A stretch of 64,000 nucleotides of DNA from Pseudotabrizicola sediminis (GCF_004745575.1 NZ_RPEM01000001.1:456556-520555); one strand, 5' to 3'. Counted from the stretch's first letter, positions 36,603 through 45,041 are shown. The notes: a model not told the origin generated them from the letters alone. Program-made: numbers and translations.

Positions 36603-39390
36603 CACCGCTCTCCCCATCAAGGTCCCCCATCAGCCCGGTGATCACCCGGTCCGCACGGCCCGTCACCGCCTCCAGCCGCGCGGTCAGCGCCTCGGCGCTG
36701 GCCTCGCCCGTTTCGCGCAACAAAAACGCCCGCCCGCCGATGCCAAGCCCCTCCATCTCCAGTGGCCCTTCGGTCAGCAGCCGGGTGCCGCATTGCAGCC
36801 GCCACAGCAGTCTGTAGGCGTCCAGCAGCGCCGTCTGATCCGCCTGCGACACACCCGCCGCCGATCCCGCCGCAATCTGGCGCTCGACCCCGCGCGCGGG
36901 GCTGCCGCCGATCAGCGCCAGCATCTGCGCGCACAGCTCCACATCCATCAGCCGACCGGCACCGTTCTTGGCCTCCCAGCTGCCCTTGGCAGGCTTGGCC
37001 GCCTGCAACCGCTGCCGCATGGCGGCAACATCGGCGCGCACCGTCTCTCCCTTGCCCTTACGGGCCAGCAGGTCGCGCCGGAACGCCTCCCATTCCGCCG
37101 CAAGCCCCGCATCCCCCGCCAGCGCCCGTGCGCGCGTCAGCGCCAGATGCTCCCAGGTCCAGGCCTCATCCTCCTGATAGCCGGTGAAGCTCTGCCATCC
37201 CGTCGCCACCGGCCCCTGCCGCCCGGATGGCCGCAGCCGCATGTCCACCTCATACAGCCGCCCCTCCGACATCTGCGCCGTCAGCGCCGTCACCATCGCC
37301 TGCGTAAGGCGCGCATAATAGGGCCGCGTGGCAAGCGGTTTCGGACCGGTGGACTCCTCTATCCCCGCCGCATCATAAATCATGATCAGGTCCAGATCCG
37401 ACCCCGCATTCAACCGCTGCGCGCCCATCGAGCCCATTCCGATCAGCACCGCCCCGCGCCCCGGCATGGCCCCGTGCTTGCGGGCAAATTCTGCCGCCAC
37501 AACGGGCCACAATGCGCCGACCACCGCATCGGCCAGATCGGCATAGGATTTTCCGGCCTCGAACGCGTCAATCAAGCCGCGCAAATGATGCACGCCGACG
37601 CGGAAATGCCATTCCCGCGTCCAGCGCCGGGCGGTATCCAGCTTCTTCTCGTAATCCGGCACCTCGTCCAGCACCTTTGCCAAGTCCGCCCGCAAACCCG
37701 CCGTTCCCGGCCAAGCGGTCCAGAAACTGCCGCCGATCACCGCATCCAGCACACCCGCATTGCGCGACAGATGCCGCGCCAGCGACGGCGAGGTGCCCGC
37801 GATGTCGATGATCAGTTCGATCAGCGTCGGATTGGCCTCGAACAGCGAAAAGATCTGCACCCCGGCAGGCAACCCGCCCATGAACCCATCCAGCGCGCGC
37901 AGCGCCTCATCCGGGTTGGCGGCGCGGTGCAGCTGCTTCAACAGCTGCGGACGCAAGCGCTTGAAAATCGCCTGCGCCCGCTCGGATCGCAGCGCCGGGT
38001 AATGCATCCAGCCCGCCACAATCTTGCCCGCCGCCTCGGACAGCTCCGGCCCGGTTTCTGCCTCGCCGGGGGCAAAGAAGGCATCGGTCAACGTATCGAC
38101 CCGCGCAATCCGCTCCAGCAACCCCTCACGGAACGCCGCCTCCTCCTGCCCGCAGAAAGCGGCGATCCGCGCCACCCCTTCGGCGGTGACCGGCAGATCA
38201 TGGGTCTGTGCATCCCCCACCATCTGCAACCGATGCTCCAGCTCGCGGTGCGCGCGGTACAGCGTGGTCAGCTCCTGCGCCACGTTCTCCGGCACCCAGC
38301 CTTTCTCAGCCAGCACCGCCAGCCCCCCTACCGTGGTGCAGTCCCGCAGGTCAGGGTCGCGCCCGCCCGCAATCAGCTGCCTTGTCTGGGTAAAGAACTC
38401 GATCTCGCGGATGCCACCCTGCCCCAGCTTCATGTTGTGGCCCTCGACCACAACCCGCCCGTTCAGCCCGCGATGCTCGCGGATGCGCAGGCGCATGTCA
38501 TGCGCGTCCTGAATCGCGGCGAAATCCAGATGCTTGCGCCAGACAAAGGGGGTCAGCGTCTTCAGAAACCGCGCCCCCGCCGCCAGATCGCCACCACAGG
38601 GCCGGGCTTTGATATAGGCCGCGCGCTCCCATGTGCGGCCGACGCTTTCATAATAGCTTTCCGCCGCCGCCATCGACAGGCACACCGGCGTCACAGAAGC
38701 ATCGGGCCGCAAGCGCAGATCGGTGCGGAAGACATAGCCATCCCCGGTCAGATCCGACAGGATCGCCGTCATCTTGCGGGTGACGCGAATGAAGGCCGCC
38801 CGCGCCTCCTGTTCCACACCCGGATAGCGGGTCTCGTCAAACAGGCAGATCAGGTCGATGTCGGACGAATAATTCAGCTCTCCCGCGCCCATCTTGCCCA
38901 TGGCAAGGCAGACCATCCCCGCCGCCGTCGCCGCATCCTCAGACACTGCCCCGGGTATCTTGCCACGCCGGATCTCTTCGGCGACCAGCCTGATCATCGC
39001 CAGATGCACCGCGCGGTCGGCCAGCCCGGTCAACGCGCCGGTAACCTCCTCCAGCGCCCAGACCCCGCCCAGATCACACAGCGCCGTCATGAGCGCGGTC
39101 CGCCGCTTGGCCTGCCGCAAGCCTGCGCCCAGATCGTCCAGCGACAACGCCTCGATCCGGGCAAATTCGGCGTCCAGTGCGGCCTCCGGCCCCGCCGCCA
39201 AAGCCGTGCGCAGCCAGTCGGCCTCGCGCGACATCAGCCCACGAAGGTAGGGGCTGCACCCGGCCGCCCCCGCCAACAGTTCCGCCACCTCCGGTCCCAG
39301 ATCGGCAAAGGCAACCCGTGCCTCGTCTCCGGTGGCGCGGTCAAAAGGATGCGGAGATCGGGTCAGCCGTGCTGAAAAATCGGTCATCAT
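36589..39390 (-). CDS. glnE: Glutamine synthetase adenylyltransferase/deadenylase
   Basis: A 933-residue two-domain enzyme. The N-terminal deadenylase nucleotidyltransferase domain has MGKMGAGELNYSSDIDLICLFD (about 215-240); the C-terminal adenylylase domain has IGMGSMGAQRLNAGSDLDLIMIYD (about 685-708). Each shows the G-S/G...DxD nucleotidyltransferase motif. It switches glutamine synthetase off and on under PII control. The start MMTDFSARLTRSPHPFD fits related proteins; the Shine-Dalgarno is weak, so an upstream start is possible. Confidence 0.94.
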   Translation of the reverse strand: MMTDFSARLTRSPHPFDRATGDEARVAFADLGPEVAELLAGAAGCSPYLRGLMSREADWLRTALAAGPEAALDAEFARIEALSLDDLGAGLRQAKRRTALMTALCDLGGVWALEEVTGALTGLADRAVHLAMIRLVAEEIRRGKIPGAVSEDAATAAGMVCLAMGKMGAGELNYSSDIDLICLFDETRYPGVEQEARAAFIRVTRKMTAILSDLTGDGYVFRTDLRLRPDASVTPVCLSMAAAESYYESVGRTWERAAYIKARPCGGDLAAGARFLKTLTPFVWRKHLDFAAIQDAHDMRLRIREHRGLNGRVVVEGHNMKLGQGGIREIEFFTQTRQLIAGGRDPDLRDCTTVGGLAVLAEKGWVPENVAQELTTLYRAHRELEHRLQMVGDAQTHDLPVTAEGVARIAAFCGQEEAAFREGLLERIARVDTLTDAFFAPGEAETGPELSEAAGKIVAGWMHYPALRSERAQAIFKRLRPQLLKQLHRAANPDEALRALDGFMGGLPAGVQIFSLFEANPTLIELIIDIAGTSPSLARHLSRNAGVLDAVIGGSFWTAWPGTAGLRADLAKVLDEVPDYEKKLDTARRWTREWHFRVGVHHLRGLIDAFEAGKSYADLADAVVGALWPVVAAEFARKHGAMPGRGAVLIGMGSMGAQRLNAGSDLDLIMIYDAAGIEESTGPKPLATRPYYARLTQAMVTALTAQMSEGRLYEVDMRLRPSGRQGPVATGWQSFTGYQEDEAWTWEHLALTRARALAGDAGLAAEWEAFRRDLLARKGKGETVRADVAAMRQRLQAAKPAKGSWEAKNGAGRLMDVELCAQMLALIGGSPARGVERQIAAGSAAGVSQADQTALLDAYRLLWRLQCGTRLLTEGPLEMEGLGIGGRAFLLRETGEASAEALTARLEAVTGRADRVITGLMGDLDGESGDAAG

Positions 39391-39591
39391 GGCCGCAGCT
39401 TTGACCAAGGATGCAGGCAGGGTCAATTCCTGACGCATATCACAGGCGGAAACGGTGGAAGGGGCTCTGCCCACGGATCCGCACCTTTCCCAGATACGCC
39501 CGCGCGAAGCGCTGTGCGGAGCCGGTTGGCCGCAGGCCAGAGGCGACTGAAAAACAATGCGGCGCAGCCGCTCAATTGTCTTAAAGCCAAC

Positions 39592-39951
39592 TCAGGCGGC
39601 GGGCGCGTCCTTGAACTTGATCGACTCGCCGCAGCCGCAGGCCTCGGCCACGTTGGGGTTGCGGAACTTGAACCCGGCGTGCAGCAGGTCAACCTCATAG
39701 TCGATCTCGGTGCCGATCAGAAACATCTGCGCCATGGGTGCAATCATCACCCGGGCACCGTCCTGTTCCACCACAGCGTCCAACGGGTTCACCTCGGACA
39801 CGTAATCCATGGTGTATTCCATCCCCGCACAACCGCCTTTCTTGACGCCGATGCGCAGGCCCTGACGGCCGTCTTTTGCCATCAGCCGCGCAATCTGGCT
39901 GGCGGCAAGGGGGGTCAGGGTAACGGCGGCTTTGCCGGGGATGCCAAACAT
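39592..39951 (-). CDS. A-type Fe-S carrier, IscA/SufA/HesB
   Basis: A 119-residue A-type carrier with the three invariant cysteines: Cys41 in KKGGCAGMEY, and Cys105 and Cys107 in EACGCGESI. It hands Fe-S clusters to target proteins. AGGAG precedes the ATG. It lies 26 bases downstream of DUF3307. Together with the DUF59 gene at 41537 it forms a typical end of a suf cluster, but a SatD/DUF3307 pair separates them here. Confidence 0.92.
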   Translation of the reverse strand: MFGIPGKAAVTLTPLAASQIARLMAKDGRQGLRIGVKKGGCAGMEYTMDYVSEVNPLDAVVEQDGARVMIAPMAQMFLIGTEIDYEVDLLHAGFKFRNPNVAEACGCGESIKFKDAPAA

Positions 39952-39977
39952 GGGGTGCTCCTGTCTCTGTCCCCAAT

Positions 39978-40721
39978 CTAAGGCGAAAGGTCGGGAATTC
40001 CAAGCGGTGGCAGCGATGATAACACCATCACCGTGCCGATCGCCGTCAGCATCGCCCAGCCGAAGGACGCCAGCGTGCCGATGATGACATATTCCGACAG
40101 CCGCGACTCCTCCTTGACCGCGCCAAAGCGCAGCACGGATTTGGCGGCGATCAGAAAGCCGATGCCGCCGGGCTCGCCCGCCAGGATCAGCACAAAGATG
40201 ATCCCGCGCTCCAGCATCCCGATGATCCGGCCACCGCCGGGCAGACCGTCCAGGCCCACCTCGCCCCAGGGCCGCATCAGCAGACCAAGCGCAAAGCCAC
40301 CCGCACGGGTGGCCAGCACCGCACCTGCGATCACCGTTGCTGCGGCGGGCAGCCAGAGCGGGGCGTGCGCGGCCCACAGCCCCTGCGCCCAAAGCTGCGG
40401 CGCAAGGCCGGCGACCAGGCCCAGCGTCACCAGATGCGCCGCCTGATCGGCGACAAAGGCGGCAATCCCCGACAGGCGCGCGCCAATCGCCACCTTGGCC
40501 GCATCAATTCCAAGATGCGCCAGGCTCAGTCCCGCCACCCAGGCCGCCGCCTGCGGCGTCTGCACGCCCAGCAGCACAGTGGCAACCGCGCCCACCACCC
40601 CGATATGCGCCATCATCCAGCCGATGTGCCCCCCGGCCTTGGCCAGTGCCATGCGTCCCGGTTGCAGCACGAAATCCGCCAGCACATGCGCCAGCAGCAG
40701 CAGGGCAAGGGTTTCAGCCAT
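39978..40721 (-). CDS. DUF3307 membrane protein, SatD partner
   Basis: A 247-residue polytopic membrane protein with about seven hydrophobic segments. The DUF3307 pattern is LLLAHVLADFVLQP at the N-terminus and HLGIDAAKVAI near residue 80. A glycine-rich loop and an acidic-basic stretch KSVLRFGAVKEESRLSEYVIIGTL near the C-terminus are conserved-looking. Its start overlaps the SatD-like stop by eight bases, so the two are translationally coupled. Function unknown; I infer that SatD reads or controls its state. Confidence 0.85.
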   Translation of the reverse strand: MAETLALLLLAHVLADFVLQPGRMALAKAGGHIGWMMAHIGVVGAVATVLLGVQTPQAAAWVAGLSLAHLGIDAAKVAIGARLSGIAAFVADQAAHLVTLGLVAGLAPQLWAQGLWAAHAPLWLPAAATVIAGAVLATRAGGFALGLLMRPWGEVGLDGLPGGGRIIGMLERGIIFVLILAGEPGGIGFLIAAKSVLRFGAVKEESRLSEYVIIGTLASFGWAMLTAIGTVMVLSSLPPLGIPDLSP

Positions 40722-41346
40722 CAGCAGCCCCTTGCGCAAACTGCGCGGCAAAGGCGCGGGTGGCCTGCCGCGTCAGATCGAACCCGGCCGCCGACAAGCG
40801 CGCCGCGAAGGCCTGCCGCGAAATCCCCAACCGCTCGGCCTGCACCTGCTGGCTGTACGGCCCGTCGGGGTCGAGCGACAGGGCGACCGCCTCGGCCTGT
40901 TCCGGCGACCAGCCCTGCACCTGCGCGTCAAGATAGGCCATCAGCGCATGGTGCAGCGGGTCCACCCCTTTCCCGGCCAGGGCCAGCCACTGGCCATCGG
41001 TCATCGCATCCAGCGCCCGGCCGGACTGGACAAAGGCCGTTCCCCCCGCCGTTCCAAGAGTGCCCGTGTCAAAGCCGGTGGCATCGCCCAACCCAAGTGC
41101 CATTCGGCTGGACAGAAGATCCATGGCGCGCAGTTGCGCGGCAAGGAACAGCATGGCCTCCAGACCCCGCCCCGCCGCGCCGATATAGGCCTGCCAGCCG
41201 TCACCACGATAGCGGTGAAAGCGGGTGTCATCGCCGAACCGGTCCACCGCCTCTTCGATCACCATCATGGTGTCATCGACCTGCGCCGCAGTGCCGCGGG
41301 TTGACAGGATCAGATCGCCGGTAAGGACTGCGTGAAACTGGGCCAT
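40714..41346 (-). CDS. SatD-family protein with C-terminal helix-turn-helix
   Basis: A 210-residue protein. The N-terminal SatD domain starts AVLTGDLILSTR (6-17) and continues with YRGDGWQAYI (46-55) and MALGLGDATG (82-91). The C-terminal SQQVQAERLGISRQAFAARLSAAG (165-188) is a plausible helix-turn-helix, so this is probably a DNA-binding regulator. The ATG lies two bases from a palindromic repeat and has no Shine-Dalgarno, which suggests a leaderless or tightly controlled message. The TGD...GDGWQ...GLGD pattern faintly resembles nucleotidyl-cyclase/GGDEF palms; that is speculation. Function unknown. Confidence 0.75.
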   Translation of the reverse strand: MAQFHAVLTGDLILSTRGTAAQVDDTMMVIEEAVDRFGDDTRFHRYRGDGWQAYIGAAGRGLEAMLFLAAQLRAMDLLSSRMALGLGDATGFDTGTLGTAGGTAFVQSGRALDAMTDGQWLALAGKGVDPLHHALMAYLDAQVQGWSPEQAEAVALSLDPDGPYSQQVQAERLGISRQAFAARLSAAGFDLTRQATRAFAAQFAQGAADG

Positions 41347-41348
41347 GC

Positions 41349-41508
41349 GCAAGTCATATGACTTGCATTGCCAATATGCAAGTCAAACGGCCTGCACTCT
41401 TTGATGCAAGCCAAGTGCGTTGGATTTTCAACAAACAAGCCAAACATCCAGCACCCCTAGAGCAAGCCAAACGGCTTGCAAATGAAAAATGCAAGCCGGA
41501 TGGCTTGC
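41349..41508. repeat. Array of six 18-bp palindromic iterons
   Basis: Six units start at 41349, 41378, 41406, 41435, 41462 and 41491, spaced 29, 28, 29, 27 and 29 bases. Consensus is GCAAGYCAAAYGGCTTGC. The first (GCAAGTCATATGACTTGC), fifth (GCAAGCCAAACGGCTTGC) and sixth (GCAAGCCGGATGGCTTGC) are good inverted repeats; the second has one mismatch; the third and fourth keep the left half but have decayed right halves. Spacers are 9-11 bases and AT-rich. The array fills the region before the SatD-like gene, so it is most simply a multi-site operator for it. On the minus strand TTGACT in unit two could be a -35 box and CATATG in unit one the -10. Confidence 0.85.
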
Positions 41509-41519
41509 ATTCAGATCGC

Positions 41520-41532
41520 TACAACTGTTGTA
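41520..41532. promoter_or_regulatory. Palindrome TACAACTGTTGTA
   Basis: A perfect 13-base palindrome immediately past the DUF59/SufT stop codon and before the iteron array. It has a different sequence from the iterons. It could be an extra operator for the SatD operon. Confidence 0.4.
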
Positions 41533-41536
41533 ACGC

Positions 41537-41896
41537 CTACATGAAGCCCAGTTCCAGCCGGGCCTCATCGCTCATCATCTCCATCCCCCAGGGCGGATCA
41601 AAGGTCATCTGCACATCAACCTGCTTGACGCCAGCCAGCGGCTCTACCGCATCGGCGACCCAGCCCGGCATCTCACCCGCCACCGGGCAGCCGGGGGCGG
41701 TCAGGGTCATGATGATACTGACCGCGTTTTCCGTATCAATCTCAACCGTGTAGATCAGCCCCAGATCAAAGATGTTCACCGGGATTTCCGGGTCAAACAC
41801 CGTGCGGCAGGCATCGACCACCGAGTCATACAACGGATGATCGGTGCTCGATGGTTTGATGAGCGGGGTGCCCTCGACTTTTGTTTCGCTGTTCAT
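41537..41896 (-). CDS. sufT: DUF59 Fe-S assembly protein, SufT-like (MIP18 family)
   Basis: A 119-residue MIP18/DUF59 protein. The conserved core is VFDPEIPVNIFDLGLIYTVEI, the cysteine motif TLTAPGCPVAGEMPGWV (Cys70 region), and QMTFDPPWGMEMMSDEARLELG at the end. These proteins help mature Fe-S clusters, mostly under cluster stress. A TATAAT box lies upstream. The same strand continues into the iteron array, SatD, DUF3307 and IscA. Confidence 0.9.
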   Translation of the reverse strand: MNSETKVEGTPLIKPSSTDHPLYDSVVDACRTVFDPEIPVNIFDLGLIYTVEIDTENAVSIIMTLTAPGCPVAGEMPGWVADAVEPLAGVKQVDVQMTFDPPWGMEMMSDEARLELGFM

Positions 41897-41923
41897 TCCG
41901 ACCTCATCAAGGGTTGTTGAGGG

Positions 41924-41929
41924 ATTATA
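41924..41929 (-). promoter_or_regulatory. sufT -10 box
   Basis: On the minus strand TATAAT stands 28 bases before the sufT ATG. A fitting -35 is weak (GACGGG at 17 bases), so activation by a regulator is likely. Seen directly; use as promoter is inferred. Confidence 0.5.
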
Positions 41930-41964
41930 TAGGAAATCCAGCCCGCCCCGTCCAGTGCGGCAGA

Positions 41965-42801
41965 TCAGTCCCGGTGCGGGCGGGCTTCGGGCAGGTTGAT
42001 GCGGGCGACCTGTTCGGCAATCGGGTCCATCGATAGCGGGTGCAACTCGGCCCGGTGCGCGGCGGGATCACCCAAATCCTGCCACGCGCCGCCCTTGTAA
42101 ATCTCCAGCGCGGAAAACCCGGCCTTGTAGCCCATCTTGCGGCTGCCCGGCACCCAATAGCCAAGGTAGACGTAAGGTAGCCCCGCCTCGCGCGCGATGG
42201 CGATATGGTCCAGGATGATATGGGTGCCAAGCGACAGATCAACCAGATCGGGGTCGTAAAAGCTGTAGACCATCGACAGCCCGTCATCGAACACATCGGT
42301 CAGGCAGACCGCAGCCAGCGCAGCCCCGCGGCCCCCCGCTGCATGCGGGCGGGTGTACTCGATCACCCGGCTTTTGATCGGGGTTTCCTCGATCATCGCG
42401 GCGAATTCAAAGATATCCATGTCGGCCATGCCACCATCGGCGTGGCGCGCATCCAGATAGCGGCGGAACAGCGCGAACTGATCTTCGGTGGCCCAGGGGC
42501 TGGTGGCATTGCGGCGCAGATGCGCTGCACGGCGCATGACGCGGCGCTGGGTCCGGCTGGGCTGAAAATCAGCCACCCGGATGCGGGCCGACAGACAGGC
42601 CGAGCATTCGGAACAAGACGGGCGGTACAGCACATTCTGGCTGCGGCGGAACCCCTGCTTTGACAGCGTATCATTCAGCCGCTGCGCATGTTCGCCCTGC
42701 AGCGCCGTAAACAGCTTCCGCTCCATCCGCCCCTCAAGGTACGGACAGGGCTGCGGAGCCGTCACATAGAACTGGGGCGCAATGGGAAGGGTGTGGCGCA
42801 T
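41965..42801 (-). CDS. bpt: Aspartate/glutamate leucyltransferase (N-degron enzyme)
   Basis: A 278-residue aminoacyl-tRNA-protein transferase. The N-terminal cysteine-rich part [15 protein letters not shown] and [18 protein letters not shown] (cysteines near 19, 63-69) is typical, as is the transferase core [40 protein letters not shown]. It attaches leucine to proteins with N-terminal Asp or Glu, marking them for ClpS/ClpAP. Normal length. Confidence 0.9.
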   Translation of the reverse strand: MRHTLPIAPQFYVTAPQPCPYLEGRMERKLFTALQGEHAQRLNDTLSKQGFRRSQNVLYRPSCSECSACLSARIRVADFQPSRTQRRVMRRAAHLRRNATSPWATEDQFALFRRYLDARHADGGMADMDIFEFAAMIEETPIKSRVIEYTRPHAAGGRGAALAAVCLTDVFDDGLSMVYSFYDPDLVDLSLGTHIILDHIAIAREAGLPYVYLGYWVPGSRKMGYKAGFSALEIYKGGAWQDLGDPAAHRAELHPLSMDPIAEQVARINLPEARPHRD

Positions 42802-42900
42802 GGCTGACTGATTGTGAAAAGATGTATCACGTTAGCAAGCCACGCGCCGGACGCCAAGACGGCATTTGTCGCACGCCATCACTTGATCATCTCGGATGGG

Positions 42901-43347
42901 TCAGCGTGTGGCCGGACTGTTGATCGCCACCGAGCCCATCACCAGATCGCTGAGGCCCTGCCCGCGTGACGAGGTCAGCATCAGCACGACCGACACCACC
43001 TGCGGCGCAACGAAAGCCATCGACAACGTATAGCCCAGCGTGTGCAGCAATGCGTTCGCACCATCAAAACGCTGGCCATTGCGGTCAAGAAATTCGATGT
43101 TCATCAACCGCATGCCCCAGGTGGCCGAACGGCCCGACAGGGTCAGCCAACGATAGACAAAGCCGACCACCAAAAACAGCGCTGGCAGGAAAAACAGGGC
43201 AGTAAAGGCCGTGAACGGCACGATCAGCGCCGTCGCCAGACCGATCAGCACAAGGTCCAGCACCCAAGCCAGAAAGCGCTTGGGCAGGACACCTTCGTAA
43301 AACGCGGCATGGCGCTCGGGGTCGGGTTGCATATCGGACATCGTCAT
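42901..43347 (-). CDS. RDD-family membrane protein
   Basis: A 148-residue protein with three or four hydrophobic segments and the RDD pattern: RFLAWVLDLVLIGL near the N-terminus and LTLSGRSATWGMRLMNIEFLD in the middle. Function unknown in general; some members are ion antiporters. No good Shine-Dalgarno marks the start; ATG codons at 43341, 43347 and 43365 are all possible. Confidence 0.8.
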   Translation of the reverse strand: MTMSDMQPDPERHAAFYEGVLPKRFLAWVLDLVLIGLATALIVPFTAFTALFFLPALFLVVGFVYRWLTLSGRSATWGMRLMNIEFLDRNGQRFDGANALLHTLGYTLSMAFVAPQVVSVVLMLTSSRGQGLSDLVMGSVAINSPATR

Positions 43348-43450
43348 AGGGGAAACAGTGCGCATGGCAATCGGTCCTGAACAAGAGGGTTCGTGCGGAA
43401 AAGGGCGGATAGGGGCGGCGGCCCGCAACCGGGCCGCCACATCTCAGACA

Positions 43451-43921
43451 TCAATACTCGCCACGCGGGCCAGCTTCGGCAGCAACCGGCGGGCGCGCGG
43501 CCCCTTTGGCGCGGTCTTCCATGAAACTGTCGAATTCCTGCTTGTCCTTGGCGTCGCGCAGACGCTGCAGGAAGGACTCGAAGGCACCCTGTTCGTCTTC
43601 CAGGCGGCGCAGCGTATCGGCCTTGTAGGCGTCAAAAGCGCTGTTGCCCGAAGACCGCCAGGCGGCGTGACGGCTGGTGCCACCATCGCGGCGGCTGGCG
43701 CAGAATTTACCTTTGAACATGCTTTTGCTCCATTTGTTGGCGTAGGTCATGTATATCACCAGGGCCAGCCCGACCGGCCAGACAAAGACAAAGCCCAGCA
43801 CCATGGCGGCGATCCACGCCCCACGGCCCCGTTCATCCATCCAGTCTTCGGCACGGCGCAGTCTGTCTGTCAGGCCGCCGAGCGCAGGCGCTTTGGCGGT
43901 GGTATCGGGGGAATAGGTCAT
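43451..43921 (-). CDS. DUF2852 protein
   Basis: A 156-residue protein. After a short N-terminus a hydrophobic hairpin WIAAMVLGFVFVWPVGLALVIYMTYANKW (about 38-65) matches DUF2852, followed by a soluble helical C-terminus FDAYKADTLRRLEDEQGAFESFLQRLRDAKDKQEFD. GGAGAG supports the ATG. Divergent from tpiA across a gap with two palindromes. Function unknown. Confidence 0.83.
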   Translation of the reverse strand: MTYSPDTTAKAPALGGLTDRLRRAEDWMDERGRGAWIAAMVLGFVFVWPVGLALVIYMTYANKWSKSMFKGKFCASRRDGGTSRHAAWRSSGNSAFDAYKADTLRRLEDEQGAFESFLQRLRDAKDKQEFDSFMEDRAKGAARPPVAAEAGPRGEY

Positions 43922-43993
43922 AGCGTCTCTCCATCTCGGCGGCTGCGTGCCCGGTTGGCACCCCTTTCGGGGCGTCATGCCCGTCAGGTCGTA

Positions 43994-44012
43994 ATGTGAA
44001 TGCCTTTCACAT
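43994..44012. promoter_or_regulatory. Operator-like palindrome ATGTGAA-N5-TTCACAT
   Basis: A 19-base inverted repeat with perfect 7-base arms, 73 bases before the DUF2852 start. It fits the same pattern ATGTRAA-N5-TTYACAT as the one at 44053. It looks like CRP at first glance but has seven, not six, bases between TGTGA and TCACA. Confidence 0.6.
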
Positions 44013-44052
44013 GACACAAGATGCGCACGCCCTGCCCTTCGGTCAAGATGCG

Positions 44053-44071
44053 ATGTAAAACATTTTTACAT
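44053..44071. promoter_or_regulatory. Operator-like palindrome ATGTAAAACATTTTTACAT
   Basis: A 19-base inverted repeat with perfect 8-base arms around CAT, very AT-rich for this genome. It shares ATGTRAA-N5-TTYACAT with the site at 43994, 59 bases away centre to centre, so one dimeric regulator may bind both. The rest of the 286-base gap holds a 15-base tandem repeat just before tpiA. Confidence 0.65.
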
Positions 44072-44165
44072 TATTTTCGGCCCGCAAAATCTGATGTGGT
44101 TCAAGAGCGCGATGCCGCGCGATTGGCGCTTGTGTCATCAGGACCGGCTTCTATGATCGCGCCCT

Positions 44166-44195
44166 GTCAATCTGAACTGTGTCAATCTGAACTGT
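44166..44195 (+). repeat. Tandem 15-bp duplication before tpiA
   Basis: GTCAATCTGAACTGT occurs twice with no gap, ending just before the tpiA Shine-Dalgarno GGAGAAGG. Recent slippage or a duplicated binding site are both possible. It lies in the leader or promoter of tpiA. Confidence 0.85.
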
Positions 44196-44207
44196 GGAGA
44201 AGGCGAG

Positions 44208-44951
44208 ATGCGCAAACTGGCGGCTGGAAACTGGAAGATGAACGGAACGCAGGCCAGCCTGTCCGAGGTGGTGGCGCTGCTGAACGCCCATCCTGCCCCG
44301 GCCTGTGACATGCTGCTGTGCCCGCCAGCCACGCTGCTTGCGCGGATGGCCGATCTGGCACGCGGCACGGCGCTGCTGGTGGGCGGGCAGGATTGCCACG
44401 CCGGCACAAATGGCGCGCATACAGGGGATGTCTCGGCTGGCATGCTGGCCGATGCCGGGGCGGCCTGTGTGATCGTCGGCCATTCCGAACGCCGCACCGA
44501 CCACCACGAGTCAGATGCGCAGGTGATGGCCAAGGCGCAGGCGGCGCAGGTGGCCGGTCTGGTCGCGGTGGTCTGCATTGGTGAAACCGAAGCTCAGCGC
44601 GATGCGGGCGACACGCTGGATGTGATCGGTCGTCAGCTGGTGGGGTCGGTGCCCGAAGCCTCCACCGCCGCAAACTTGGTGGTGGCCTATGAACCGGTCT
44701 GGGCCATTGGCACCGGACGCACGCCCACAATTGCCGAAATTGCCGAGGTGCACGCGTTCATCCGCGCCCGCCTGACCGCGCGGATCGGCGCGCAAGCCGA
44801 TGGCGTGCGCCTGCTGTACGGCGGGTCGGTCAAGCCGTCGAATGCCGCCGAGATTTTCGCGGTGCCGCATGTGGACGGCGCGCTGGTCGGCGGGGCCAGT
44901 CTGAAGGCCGCTGATTTCGGCGCGATTGTCGCGGCGCTGTCTGCGGCCTGA
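44208..44951 (+). CDS. tpiA: Triosephosphate isomerase
   Basis: A 247-residue TIM-barrel enzyme interconverting dihydroxyacetone phosphate and glyceraldehyde 3-phosphate. Catalytic residues are Lys10 (GNWKMNG), His92 (VIVGHSERR) and Glu162 ([12 protein letters not shown]). GGAGAAGG precedes the ATG. Stand-alone gene or first of a short rightward operon with the DMT permease and P450. Regulation probably involves the palindromes and tandem repeat upstream. Confidence 0.97.
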   Translation: MRKLAAGNWKMNGTQASLSEVVALLNAHPAPACDMLLCPPATLLARMADLARGTALLVGGQDCHAGTNGAHTGDVSAGMLADAGAACVIVGHSERRTDHHESDAQVMAKAQAAQVAGLVAVVCIGETEAQRDAGDTLDVIGRQLVGSVPEASTAANLVVAYEPVWAIGTGRTPTIAEIAEVHAFIRARLTARIGAQADGVRLLYGGSVKPSNAAEIFAVPHVDGALVGGASLKAADFGAIVAALSAA

Positions 44952-45041
44952 GCGGCTGCGCTGATCCCGGTGCCTGATTGCGGCACGGGTTGCGTCGCGG
45001 GCAGGCAAGCCTGCGGCGGTGGCGACAGGCATCAAGGCCAG

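Noticed and set aside
39952-40392. Extended N-terminus of the IscA-type protein
   Set aside because: It overlaps DUF3307 in another frame; AGGAG and the family start point to the ATG at 39951.
41349-41508. CRISPR array
   Set aside because: Repeats are regularly spaced, but units are only 18 bp, spacers 9-11 bp and similar in composition, and no cas genes are present. An operator array fits better.
43994-44012. CRP/FNR site
   Set aside because: TGTGA and TCACA are seven bases apart instead of six, and the partner site at 44053 has TGTAA, so the common pattern is different.
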